Assembly: GCF_000238295.3 (NCBI RefSeq)
Contig: NZ_AHCD03000020.1
Coordinates: 434,001 to 498,000 of the forward strand
Reading direction: 5' to 3'
DNA length: 64,000 bases
Source: Pseudoalteromonas rubra
GTDB taxonomy: Bacteria; Pseudomonadota; Gammaproteobacteria; Enterobacterales; Alteromonadaceae
In this document: in pieces, positions 44,734 through 52,967 of the stretch
Position numbering within the stretch: the stretch's first letter is position 1
How the letters are laid out: each line of letters begins with the position of its first letter
Position numbers and translations under genes: made by a program
Notes under the pieces: generated by a model
What the model was told of the DNA's origin: nothing
The model's database searches: none
What the model saw: only the letters and a program-made list of their open reading frames with translations

Positions 44734-45222
44734 ATGGCGCATGTGTTTATCAGTATAGGATCCAATGTCGATCGCGACCGTCATTTCCGCCAGGGGCTGA
44801 CAACGCTCATTCAGCATTTTCCTGATTATGTTCATTCGGACGTTTATGAAAGTGAGCCGGTGGGGTTTAACGGTAAGAACTTTTACAACTCTGTGTTTGC
44901 TACGCATACAGATATGTCATTGCCTGATTTGTGTGTGTTGCTTAAACAGATAGAGCGCGATAATGGCAGGACACCTCAGGATAAGAAATTCAGCCCCAGA
45001 ACACTGGATCTGGATATCCTGTTTTACGATGACGTGATCTGTGACTCCCCGGCTCAGCTGCCACGTGATGAGATTACAAAGAACGCCTTTGTACTCAGGC
45101 CTTTGGCTGAAATTGCCCCAGCGTTTATTCATCCCGTATTGGGCTGTAGTATGGCTGAGATCTGGCAAGCTTATGACAACCAAACCCAAAAACTATGGAA
45201 AGTGGAGTTTTCTTTACCGTGA
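44734..45222 (+). CDS. folK: 6-hydroxymethyl-dihydropterin pyrophosphokinase
   Basis: 162 residues. It transfers diphosphate from ATP to hydroxymethyl-dihydropterin, the step after FolB. Family features are FISIGSNVDRDRHFRQGL at the start, the VYESEPVGF and NFYNSVFATHT segments, LKQIERDNGR and the Mg-binding signature PRTLDLDILFYDD (about 89-101). The end overlaps the uppP start by four bases. Confidence 0.96.
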   Translation: MAHVFISIGSNVDRDRHFRQGLTTLIQHFPDYVHSDVYESEPVGFNGKNFYNSVFATHTDMSLPDLCVLLKQIERDNGRTPQDKKFSPRTLDLDILFYDDVICDSPAQLPRDEITKNAFVLRPLAEIAPAFIHPVLGCSMAEIWQAYDNQTQKLWKVEFSLP

Positions 45223-46022
45223 GTATCATTGAAATTATTGTCCTGGCATTGATCCAGGGGTTAACCGAATTTCTGCCGATTTCCAGTTCAGCACATTTGA
45301 TTTTGCCGTCTCAGATTTTAGGCTGGCAAGATCAGGGGCTGGCATTTGATGTTGCCGTGCATGTAGGCTCATTGGCCGCTGTACTCATTTATTTTCGCAA
45401 AGAAGTGGCCGACATATTGGGCGCCTGGTTTAAATCCTTCGGCAAACAAGGTTCGACGGATGATAGTCGCCTGGGTTGGTGGATTATCGTGGCAACGATC
45501 CCGGGTCTGGTGATTGGGTTTTTGGCTAAAGATCTGGTTGAAGACTTTTCCCGTAGCGCCTGGGTTATTGCGGCAACGACGGTCATTTTTGGCTTGCTGC
45601 TTTGGTATGCCGATGCCACTGCAAAACAAACCAAAACCATATATCAATTGAACTGGCGCAGCGCTCTGATCATTGGCTTTGCTCAGGTCGTAGCAGCTTT
45701 GCTGCCAGGCACGTCGCGTTCAGGGATCACGATGACGGCAGGGATGATGTTGGGGCTAAACAAGCAAAGTGCGGCCCGGTTCTCTTTTTTAATGTCTATT
45801 CCAATCATTGCTGCTGCGGGTGGCTATTACACCTTGAAGCTGGCCACGGGCGATGAGCTGATTGACTGGAGCGCCATCATCACCGGGGCTGTGTTGTCGT
45901 TTATCTCCGCCTACACGTGTATTCACTTCTTTTTGAAAGTGATAGAACGGATGGGGATGTTGCCATTTGTGATCTATCGTTTGCTGTTAGGTTTGTTCCT
46001 GGTGATTTTCCTGATGGTATAA
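45219..46022 (+). CDS. uppP: undecaprenyl-diphosphatase
   Basis: 267 residues from GTG 45219, overlapping the folK stop; an ATG at 45195 is in frame. It dephosphorylates undecaprenyl diphosphate to recycle the lipid carrier of peptidoglycan. Signature 1 GLTEFLPISSSAHL (about 14-27) and signature 2 LLPGTSRSGITMTAG (about 161-175) of the BacA family are intact, with about eight membrane helices. It is the last gene of folB-folK-uppP, closed by a strong terminator. Confidence 0.96.
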   Translation: MSIIEIIVLALIQGLTEFLPISSSAHLILPSQILGWQDQGLAFDVAVHVGSLAAVLIYFRKEVADILGAWFKSFGKQGSTDDSRLGWWIIVATIPGLVIGFLAKDLVEDFSRSAWVIAATTVIFGLLLWYADATAKQTKTIYQLNWRSALIIGFAQVVAALLPGTSRSGITMTAGMMLGLNKQSAARFSFLMSIPIIAAAGGYYTLKLATGDELIDWSAIITGAVLSFISAYTCIHFFLKVIERMGMLPFVIYRLLLGLFLVIFLMV

Positions 46023-46026
46023 GCTG

Positions 46027-46058
46027 ACAAAAAGCGGGTATGTTTACCCGCTTTTTGT
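46027..46058. terminator. terminator between uppP and GNAT gene
   Basis: Stem ACAAAAAGCGGGTA with its perfect complement across TGTT; A and T runs serve both strands of the convergent genes. Confidence 0.92.
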
Positions 46059-46597
46059 TATACCGCTTTTCGATAATACACCACATCCATCGGTCCAGCC
46101 GGGCCTTCATGAATACCCTCTCGTAAGAAAGTCATGGAGAGCTTTTTCATGATGTTAATTGAGCCCAGGTTCTCTTTGAGTGCCTCTGCGCTGAGATAAT
46201 CCATTTTATCCTGCTCAGCCAGATGCGTGGCAATGTGTCTGGCAGCTTCGGTTGCATAGCCTTTTCCCCAGGCGATTTGTTTGAAGCGCCAGCCTATTTC
46301 CAGATCCCGCTCGTCTATTTCACCATTAAAGAAATACATGGGACGGATCAACACCCAGCCCAGAAAAGTCTCGTCATCAATCAAGCTACAATGCCACAGG
46401 CCCCAGCCCTGTTCCGGGTTCGTAAACTTAGCCAGGCGAGGCAGGTAGAATTGCTCAATTTGTTCACGAGAAGTCGGTTTGCCATTGGTTAAGTAGCGCA
46501 TTACCGCCGGGTCACTGTCCAGTTCGGTGAGTAAATCACCATCATTTTGAGTCATGAGGCGGTATTTCAAACGTGCTGAAGGGGCAATTATCATCAT
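46058..46597 (-). CDS. GNAT-family N-acetyltransferase
   Basis: 179 residues resembling the RimJ/RimL-like acetyltransferase subgroup. The N-terminal strand LKYRLMTQNDGDLLTELDSD, the middle EIGWRFKQIAWGKGYATEAARH (acetyl-CoA loop KGYATEA) and the end ALKENLGSINIMKKLSMTF are typical. The substrate is unknown. It diverges from tapT. Confidence 0.9.
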   Translation of the reverse strand: MMIIAPSARLKYRLMTQNDGDLLTELDSDPAVMRYLTNGKPTSREQIEQFYLPRLAKFTNPEQGWGLWHCSLIDDETFLGWVLIRPMYFFNGEIDERDLEIGWRFKQIAWGKGYATEAARHIATHLAEQDKMDYLSAEALKENLGSINIMKKLSMTFLREGIHEGPAGPMDVVYYRKAV

Positions 46598-46660
46598 TGT
46601 TATACTGCTTTTATTACTAGAATTGTCTAAGATAGCCGGCCCAAGTTTGAGGAGAGAAGT

Positions 46661-47329
46661 GTGGAAAACTCGGTACTGGCATTACGAGCCCAACAAATAG
46701 CATCCGCGCGGCGGGAATTCAAGGCCCGGGGGTCAAAATTACCTCGTTGTGAGCGGTGTTTACTGGCACAGCCGCTGTGTATTTGTGCGGGCATTCAGGT
46801 CGCCGAGTGCGATAGTGCAGTTTGCCTGCTTATGTACCATAACGAGAGCTTTAAGCCTTCTAATACGGGGCGACTCATTGCTGATATTGTTCCGGATAAC
46901 CATGCATTTCGCTGGGACCGAACTGAGCCTGAGCCAGGCTTGCTGACTTTACTAGAAGATCCGGCTTATCAGCCTGTCGTGGTCTTTCCAGCCGAGAATG
47001 TGGAACCGAAACGCGTAGTGCACCGTGTAACTCGGCAAAGTGGTAAAAAACCGCTCTTTATTTTCCTGGATGGTACCTGGCGTGAAGCGAAAAAGATGTT
47101 TCGTAAAAGCCCTTATCTGGATCAATTTCCGGTGTTGTCGGTAACGCCTGAAAGCTTGTCGGATTACAAACTGAGAGTGGCTCCGCACGCTCATCAGCTT
47201 GGTACCGCAGAAGTCGCTTGTGTGGTGTTGGCTGAAAATGGCGAGACGCAGGCTGCAGAGTACCTGACTCAGCATTTTGTGGATTTTCGAGATGCCTATC
47301 TGAAAGGGAAAAAAAGTAAGCTTTCTTGA
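46661..47329 (+). CDS. tapT: DTW-domain tRNA-uridine aminocarboxypropyltransferase
   Basis: 222 residues from a GTG start with GGAG upstream. The DTW-domain enzyme adds the 3-amino-3-carboxypropyl group to uridine 47 of tRNA from SAM. Visible features are a Cys cluster (CERCLLAQPLCIC, about 30-42), NTGRLIADI, the DTW-type motif FLDGTWREAKKMFRKSP (near 136) and HQLGTAEVACVVL. The gene is followed by the CsrB-like RNA on the opposite strand. Confidence 0.9.
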   Translation: MENSVLALRAQQIASARREFKARGSKLPRCERCLLAQPLCICAGIQVAECDSAVCLLMYHNESFKPSNTGRLIADIVPDNHAFRWDRTEPEPGLLTLLEDPAYQPVVVFPAENVEPKRVVHRVTRQSGKKPLFIFLDGTWREAKKMFRKSPYLDQFPVLSVTPESLSDYKLRVAPHAHQLGTAEVACVVLAENGETQAAEYLTQHFVDFRDAYLKGKKSKLS

Positions 47330-47360
47330 GTGAATGAGAGCACGCGAAGTGGCAGTCAGA

Positions 47361-47396
47361 CAAAATAAGAAGAGCGCGACCCTTGCGGGCCGCGCT
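47361..47396 (-). terminator. terminator of the CsrB-like RNA
   Basis: On the minus strand, AGCGCGGCCC (47396-47387) pairs with GGGTCGCGCT (47382-47373) across GCAA, with one G-T pair, followed by a T-rich tract. Confidence 0.8.
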
Positions 47397-47754
47397 TGAC
47401 GGAATCTTCTAAATAGCATCCTGCTATGTTGATGAGATCAACTCCTTACATGCTCGTCCATGTCTCGCCTTGCGTTGTCATTCTGCGAGATGTACATCCT
47501 GTACTGTCCTTTAAGCAATCAGCAGTCCCAGTTGCTGAATTAGTCCATGCTAACCATCCTTTGTGTCGTCATCCTGACTTGTTCCTATCTCCCTGTATTC
47601 CAATACACCATCCACCTGTGTATCAACATCCTTACTTAATCGGCATTTCCTGTTGTCCGAAGCCTAATCCTAGTTCCTGACACTCCTACCGCACAAACTC
47701 CCTGATAAGCAACTCAATCCATTTCCATGTTGCTTTGTGCTCTCCCCTTGAGAT
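47361..47754 (-). ncRNA. csrB: CsrB/RsmZ-type CsrA-sequestering small RNA
   Basis: A roughly 390-nt minus-strand transcript with no supported ORF. Read on that strand, it carries more than 20 GGA motifs. At least three sit in perfect hairpins with an AGGAT loop: TAGC-AGGAT-GCTA (47414-47426), GTAC-AGGAT-GTAC (47492-47504) and GTC-AGGAT-GAC (47568-47578). Others present GGA in or at the edge of loops: ATACAC-AGGTGGATG-GTGTAT (47603-47623), TCAGCA-ACTGGGAC-TGCTGA (47519-47538) and ACATG-GACGAG-CATGT (47448-47463). Multiple GGA hairpins are the defining feature of CsrB/C and RsmX/Y/Z RNAs, which bind many CsrA dimers. A TATACT -10 lies upstream and a G+C-rich terminator at the 3' end. Ends are inferred. 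Confidence 0.87.
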
Positions 47755-47760
47755 GACTAA

Positions 47761-47766
47761 AGTATA
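47761..47766 (-). promoter_or_regulatory. -10 element of the CsrB-like RNA
   Basis: TATACT on the minus strand, about 7 nt before the inferred RNA start. The -35 hexamer is weak, which suits an activator-dependent promoter. Upstream lie an inverted repeat TTGTTA-tc-TAACAA (47840-47853) and two CTTGT direct repeats (47827, 47839), candidate sites for the GacA/UvrY-type regulator; they do not match the full published consensus. The remaining sequence to 48017 shows nothing else. Confidence 0.6.
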
Positions 47767-48017
47767 TGGGAGTCTGGGTGAGATAACAGCACGAAAAAAC
47801 GCTTTGAATTTCGTTTAAATAAGTTGCTTGTAAAAAAACTTGTTATCTAACAAAGACCTTTTTATATTTTGCTGATAAAGTCAGCGTTATCTTCATAGAT
47901 TGCGACAGGCTTAGTGAGAGATCTCTCACAACTAAATGTCCGGATGTCGCTAATTAATAAAATTGCAATATGTTGAACTATCGGCTGTATTTTGCCGGGA
48001 TCCGGGTTACCATAGCC

Positions 48018-48032
48018 TGAGAATAGTTATTG
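48018..48032. promoter_or_regulatory. candidate Fur box upstream of iron ABC transporter
   Basis: TGAGAATAGTTATTG matches 10 of 14 defined positions of the 7-1-7 Fur site (TGATAAT-n-ATTATCA), counted by eye. It lies about 20 bp before the start of the iron-binding protein gene. Confidence 0.55.
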
Positions 48033-48050
48033 TTATTATTTGGAGCCTAT

Positions 48051-49055
48051 ATGAAAAGTGCAATCGCAACACTGCTTGCTGCTGTAACCAGTTTATCTGC
48101 TGTCGCTGCGGATGAAGTGAACATCTATTCCTATCGTCAGCCTTTCCTGATCCAGCCGATCCTGGATGACTTTACTAAACAGACCGGCATTAAAACCAAT
48201 GTTGTGTTTGCCAAAAAAGGTTTGATTGAGCGGGTTAAACGTGAAGGCAAACACGGTCGCGCCGACTTGGTTCTGACCTCAAACTTCAGCGCCATGATCC
48301 AACTAGAAGAAATGGGGCTGACTAACCCCATTGACAGCGATAAAGTTGATAAAAATATCCCGGCCAGCTTTCGTGATCCGGATGGTCATTGGGTCGCGCT
48401 GACCAAACGCGTACGCAATGTCTATTCGTCAAAAGACAGAGCGGGCAAGTTGACCAGTCTGAGTTATGAAGAGCTTGCTAGCCCTAAATACAAAGGCAAA
48501 ATCTGTACACGTTCGGGTAAACACCCATACAACCTAGGGCTGGTGGCTTCTATGATTGCGCATCATGGTGAAGCCGAAACCAAAACCTGGCTGCAAGGGG
48601 TGAAAGCAAACCTGGCACGTAAGCCACAAGGTAATGATCGCGCGCAGGTAAAAGCCGTAAAAGAAGGCTTGTGCGACCTGGCGCTGGGCAACAGCTATTA
48701 TTTTGGCAAAATGCTCGAAGACAATAAGCAAAGAGCCTGGGCTGATGCCGTCTATATTAACTTTCCAAACCAGAGTGATCGGGGTTCACATTTGAACGTT
48801 TCGGGTGTCGTGATGACCAAGTACTCGAAAAACAAAGAAAATGCCTTGAAACTGATCGAGTTTATGACCGACAATAAAGCGCAGAACATGTACGCCTCGA
48901 TGAATATGGAATATCCGGTTAAACCGGGCGTCGAATTGTCGAAATTAGTGGCATCCTGGGGCACTTTTAAGGAAGACAGCCTACCATTGTCCGAGATCAG
49001 TAAATACCGTCCGATGGCGCTTAAGCTCATCGATGAGGTAAAATTTGACCTGTAA
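48051..49055 (+). CDS. fbpA: periplasmic ferric-iron-binding protein of an ABC transporter
   Basis: 334 residues from ATG 48051 with TGGAG upstream. The signal peptide (MKSAIATLLAAVTSLSAVA) is followed by a type II periplasmic binding fold: VNIYSYRQPFLIQPILDDF, GRADLVLTSNF, KICTRSGKHPYNLGLVA, GLCDLALGNSYYFGKM and SDRGSHLNVSGVVMTKYS. This matches FbpA/FutA-type proteins; the YY pair (NSYYFGKM) corresponds to the iron-coordinating tyrosines of the family. It is the first gene of the three-gene operon, with the permease starting directly after its stop codon. Confidence 0.92.
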   Translation: MKSAIATLLAAVTSLSAVAADEVNIYSYRQPFLIQPILDDFTKQTGIKTNVVFAKKGLIERVKREGKHGRADLVLTSNFSAMIQLEEMGLTNPIDSDKVDKNIPASFRDPDGHWVALTKRVRNVYSSKDRAGKLTSLSYEELASPKYKGKICTRSGKHPYNLGLVASMIAHHGEAETKTWLQGVKANLARKPQGNDRAQVKAVKEGLCDLALGNSYYFGKMLEDNKQRAWADAVYINFPNQSDRGSHLNVSGVVMTKYSKNKENALKLIEFMTDNKAQNMYASMNMEYPVKPGVELSKLVASWGTFKEDSLPLSEISKYRPMALKLIDEVKFDL

Positions 49056-50687
49056 ATGCAATTAAAACAAAGTCTGTCCTCGTGGCAGAGCATAGCGTGG
49101 TTGATAGGCATTGCGCTGTCAATCCCGCTGGCATTTTTGATTTTCGAAGCGCTGCAAGGCGAATCGGAAGTATTCAGCCATCTATGGCAGAGCGTGTTGT
49201 GGGACTACACTCGTAACACCCTGGTGCTGATCGCCGGCGTTGTGGCGCTCAGCGCATTGATTGCCCTGCCTCTGGGGTGGTTAACTGCCTATTGTCGTTT
49301 TCCCGGTAAGCGGGTGTTTGAATGGGCGTTGATGCTACCCCTGGCACTGCCTGCTTATATTATCGCATACGTCTATACTGACCTGTTGGATTATGCGGGC
49401 CCGGTTCAAATCTGGTTACGGCAACAATTTGGCTGGCAGGGGCCGGATGATTACTGGTTTATCGACCTGCGTACTTTGCCTGGTGCGATTGTAATGATAG
49501 CGCTGGTGCTCTATCCCTATCTTTATTTAATTTTTAAAACCGCATTGCGAGAACAGTCTTTTAAACTGGTTCAGGCAAGCCAGCTGATGGGCATGAGTCC
49601 GGCGCAAAGTTTCTTTAAAGTCAGCCTGCCCCTGTCTCGTGGCGCAATTGTCGCGGCACTTGCGCTGATCAGTATGGAGACCATGGCAGACTTTGCCACA
49701 GTCCATTATTTTGCGGTCAGTACCCTGACGACGGCAGTGTATGACACCTGGTTGGGGTATTATTCCCTGACTGCGGCAGCCAAAATCTCGGGCATTATGT
49801 TGCTGTTTCTATTTGTTGCCCTGTTACTTGAACGAATGAGCCGTAAAACTCAGGTGGTGCACGAGCGTCAATCCGGGGTTAATGACACCCACTTATATGA
49901 CTTAACGGGTTATCAGGGGTGGCTGGCCTGGGGGTTTTGCATGCTGATCCTTGGCGTCGCGTTTTTTGTTCCGGTCGGCATATTGCTCAATTATGCATTT
50001 CATTATTTCGAACAGGCCTGGAATGCCGAGTTCTTTACCTATGCGCTGCAAAGCTTACAGATCAGTCTGTATGTGAGCGTGATTGCCATGTTTATCAGTT
50101 TACTGGTGGTGTACTATCAGCGCATCGAGCCGGGTAAGTTCACCAATCTGCCGGGGCGCTTTGCCAGTACGGGTTATGCCCTGCCAGGTACTGTTTTGGC
50201 TATTGCGGTTTTGCTGCCGCTGACGCTGATGGATACCAAGCTTAATGACTGGCTGGATGGCAGTGGTTTTGAGCCGGGGCTGTTACTGAGTGGTACCTTG
50301 TTCGCGATGATTTTTGCTTATGTGGTGCGCTTCTATGCCATCGCACATGGCGCGGTTGAATCCAGCTTTGTGCGGATCAGCCCAAGTATTGACATGGCCA
50401 GTCTGTCACTCGGGAAAGGGCGCTTCCAGACTCTGACTCAGGTTCATATGCCCCTGCTCAAGCGAGGCTTGTTGACGGCTGGATTACTGGTCTTTATCGA
50501 GTGTATGAAAGAACTGCCTGCGGCGCTGTTATTACGCCCCTTTAATTTTGAGACCCTGGCCACGCATGTTTATCAGTATGTCAGTGATGAGCAGTTAGAG
50601 TTGGCCTCGATTTCAGCGCTGTTTATCGTCCTGGTCGGACTTATCCCATTATATTGGGTTAACCGCTCAATGGAGCAACATAACTAA
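49056..50687 (+). CDS. fbpB: ferric-iron ABC transporter permease (two fused domains)
   Basis: 543 residues with about 12 membrane helices in two homologous halves, each with an EAA-type loop (QASQLMGMSPAQSFFKVSLP in the first half, DMASLSLGKGRFQTLTQVHMP in the second). It moves Fe(III) released by the periplasmic protein through the inner membrane. The ATG follows the upstream stop without a gap, and the stop overlaps the ATPase start by one base. Confidence 0.94.
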   Translation: MQLKQSLSSWQSIAWLIGIALSIPLAFLIFEALQGESEVFSHLWQSVLWDYTRNTLVLIAGVVALSALIALPLGWLTAYCRFPGKRVFEWALMLPLALPAYIIAYVYTDLLDYAGPVQIWLRQQFGWQGPDDYWFIDLRTLPGAIVMIALVLYPYLYLIFKTALREQSFKLVQASQLMGMSPAQSFFKVSLPLSRGAIVAALALISMETMADFATVHYFAVSTLTTAVYDTWLGYYSLTAAAKISGIMLLFLFVALLLERMSRKTQVVHERQSGVNDTHLYDLTGYQGWLAWGFCMLILGVAFFVPVGILLNYAFHYFEQAWNAEFFTYALQSLQISLYVSVIAMFISLLVVYYQRIEPGKFTNLPGRFASTGYALPGTVLAIAVLLPLTLMDTKLNDWLDGSGFEPGLLLSGTLFAMIFAYVVRFYAIAHGAVESSFVRISPSIDMASLSLGKGRFQTLTQVHMPLLKRGLLTAGLLVFIECMKELPAALLLRPFNFETLATHVYQYVSDEQLELASISALFIVLVGLIPLYWVNRSMEQHN

Positions 50688-51718
50688 TGCCAAGTTTAGA
50701 AATTCAATCGTTAAACTATCACTATGACGGCCATCCTGTGATCCAGCAGCTTGATTTAACCGTGGCTGAAAATGAAATAGTGTGTTTGCTTGGCGCCAGT
50801 GGCTGCGGCAAAACCACGACCCTGAAAGCGATTGCTGGCCTGTTGCACCCTCAACAGGGAGAAATCCGCATCAATGGTAAAAGTGTCAGCAGCGAGCGGC
50901 ACTTTGTCGCTCCTCAGCATCGTAATATCGGCATGATGTTTCAGGACTATGCGTTATTTCCTCACCTGACAGTGGCACAGAATATTGCCTTTGGCCTGAA
51001 TAAACTGAGTAAGGCAGAACGCCGGAATCGTGTGGCGCACATGTTAGAACTGGTGCACCTTGAAGGCTATGCAGCGCGTTTTCCTCATGAGTTGTCAGGT
51101 GGTCAGCAGCAGCGTGTGGCCATTGCCAGAGCGCTGGCATATCACCCTAACTTGCTACTGCTGGACGAACCCTTTTCTAATATTGACGCCCAGGTGCGTT
51201 TTCAGCTGATCAAAGATATTCGCGATATTATTAAGGATCAGCAGGTATCCGCTATCTTCGTCAGCCACTCTAAAGATGAAGCGTTTGCTTTTGCCGATCG
51301 ACTCGCCATCATGCACCAGGGGCAGATCGCTCAGTTGGGTACACCCAAAGAACTCTTTCAGCACCCGAGCAGTCGTCAGGTCGCTGAGTTTTTAGGGCAG
51401 GGTGCGTACGTTTCGGCACAGCGTCACAACGGTGCGCAGGTTGAAACCGCGTTTGGGTCGGTAGAGTCTCTGATTGATATTGAAAGCCCGTCCCGGGAAG
51501 GGCAGATTTACCTCAGGCCCAGCCATATTGAGTTGTTTAATACCGAGCAGGGACAAGTTGATGTGGCGCAATATCGCTTTGTTGGCACCGAGTATTTATA
51601 TGCCATCGAGCTGGAAGGTCAGATGCTGGAGGTCGCTATGCCATCAGATAAACCGCTTGATCTGAGTCGGCCGGTAAGTTTGAAAATTAAGCCCCATGCG
51701 ATAAACTTCTTTTCTTAA
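50687..51718 (+). CDS. fbpC: ferric-iron ABC transporter ATP-binding protein
   Basis: 343 residues. Walker A GASGCGKTTT (about 36-45), Q-loop FQDYALFPHL, signature LSGGQQQR (near 137), Walker B LLLLDEPFSNID (about 153-164) and the H-loop VSHSKDEAFAF are all intact. The C-terminal ~100 residues form the regulatory TOBE-like domain (LRPSHIELF). It powers the FbpAB complex, so this is a complete transporter. Confidence 0.95.
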   Translation: MPSLEIQSLNYHYDGHPVIQQLDLTVAENEIVCLLGASGCGKTTTLKAIAGLLHPQQGEIRINGKSVSSERHFVAPQHRNIGMMFQDYALFPHLTVAQNIAFGLNKLSKAERRNRVAHMLELVHLEGYAARFPHELSGGQQQRVAIARALAYHPNLLLLDEPFSNIDAQVRFQLIKDIRDIIKDQQVSAIFVSHSKDEAFAFADRLAIMHQGQIAQLGTPKELFQHPSSRQVAEFLGQGAYVSAQRHNGAQVETAFGSVESLIDIESPSREGQIYLRPSHIELFNTEQGQVDVAQYRFVGTEYLYAIELEGQMLEVAMPSDKPLDLSRPVSLKIKPHAINFFS

Positions 51719-52046
51719 TGCATAACAATTCGTTACATTAGCTTATAGCAATTTAGGTAAGTGCAAATGATTGGGCGGTGAAAGGAAATGGCCAAGAAGT
51801 AACCGGCAAAACCGCACCGTTCAGGTTCAGGATGGTTGGCGAATATAGCAATCAGCACTTACACAACCACTGTGAGGGGGTTAAATCAGCCGCTGACTGT
51901 GTAAAAAATTCTTATTTAGAGCATTTAAATGACAATTTTTTACTTGGTTAGCACCGGGATTTTTCCGTCTCAAGATGAGCGACTTAACTATGCGGATTGA
52001 TATTATGTCAGATTTTCGCGTGTTGATATAATGATAGGATGGGGTG
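51719..52046. other. gene-free region with a long inverted repeat upstream of the Dyp-like gene
   Basis: 328 bases without a supported gene. TTACACA (51859-51865) and TGTGTAA (51898-51904) form a 7-bp inverted repeat with a 32-nt spacer. GCGGT / ACCGC also pair around 51776-51820. AGGA at 52036-52039 serves the next gene. No known riboswitch pattern and no clear terminator for fbpC was recognised. Confidence 0.4.
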
Positions 52047-52961
52047 ATGGCGCAAGCACAATCAGGGGTATGTGCCGAGGCAAACCTGCATGGTTTGCAC
52101 TTATTTTTTAATGTACTGGATGGTCAGGATGAGGTCGTGCGCTCGGCACTCAGTCAGGCCGGCAGACTACAGGACGAACTCAGCGACCGCTTTTCAGAGG
52201 CCATGCTCAGCAGCTTTGTGGCTGTGGGTGCACAGTATTGGCCGCATATTTATCCCGAGTTCATTCCCCCTCAGCTGAAAGGTTTCCCCCTGATTAAAAG
52301 CAGTGAGCATTTGTGCCACAGCCAGCCTTTTGATTTGCTCTATGTGATCCGCTCAGATCGGGAAGACGTGAATCACCTGTTCGCCCAGAGTGTGCTGCAC
52401 ATGTTGTCCGGGTGTGTAGAGCTGGTTGCCCAGGTACGCGCTTTTCGTTTTCTCGATGGACGCGACTTCAACGGGTTTGTTTATGGTGCCGATATACCTC
52501 ATGGTCGATTTAAACGTCAGGTGGCTTTGGTGAGCAACTCAGGGGGCCTGGATGATCAGGGCAGTTATATCCATATTCTGCGGACTCAGTTCGACCTGGC
52601 CCGCTGGCAGGCGTTGCCCTTGTCAGATCAGGAGCAACTGATGGGACGCACTCGACTGGACAACGAGTTGATTGACGATGCGCCGCCATACAATCACGCT
52701 CGACTTAATGAGATCAAAGACAGTGAAGGAAAGCCTTTGCTGTTGAATCAGAGTATGCCCTATGGAGATGTTTATGAGCAGGGGAGCCTGTGGCTCAGTT
52801 GCGCTGCAAAAGGCAATGCGTTTGAGCAGCTGTTACATAGCCGCTTTGGTTTGTCTGGTGACGGGGACTATGATCCGCTACTGGATTACTCGCAAGGTGA
52901 TATGGGGGCAGCTTTTTTTGCGCCATCGCTGCAGTTCTTGCAACAAATGGCGCAGTCGTGA
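52047..52961 (+). CDS. Dyp-type peroxidase relative with altered distal heme pocket
   Basis: 304 residues from ATG 52047, served by AGGA. The overall sequence follows the YfeX/TyrA type of dye-decolorising peroxidases: AFRFLDGRDFNGFV, GSYIHILRTQFDLARW, EQLMGRTRLDNELID, the proximal heme-ligand His in YNHARL (His217) and QSMPYGDVYEQGSLWLSCAAK. Compared with the family, the GxxDG motif reads GFVYG: the distal Asp is Tyr146, and the distal Arg before QS(L/M)PYG is Asn234. Spacing between the three positions (71 and 17) agrees with YfeX as remembered (Asp143, His215, Arg232). Peroxidase activity is therefore doubtful; heme binding may persist. It is downstream of the iron transporter but separated by 328 bp. 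Confidence 0.88.
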   Translation: MAQAQSGVCAEANLHGLHLFFNVLDGQDEVVRSALSQAGRLQDELSDRFSEAMLSSFVAVGAQYWPHIYPEFIPPQLKGFPLIKSSEHLCHSQPFDLLYVIRSDREDVNHLFAQSVLHMLSGCVELVAQVRAFRFLDGRDFNGFVYGADIPHGRFKRQVALVSNSGGLDDQGSYIHILRTQFDLARWQALPLSDQEQLMGRTRLDNELIDDAPPYNHARLNEIKDSEGKPLLLNQSMPYGDVYEQGSLWLSCAAKGNAFEQLLHSRFGLSGDGDYDPLLDYSQGDMGAAFFAPSLQFLQQMAQS

Positions 52962-52967
52962 GCGCTA

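Noticed and set aside
47426..47680. Plus-strand reading frame of 84 codons
   Set aside because: Its Pro/Cys-rich translation is the reverse complement of the GGA-motif array of the CsrB-like RNA; no RBS and no coding character.
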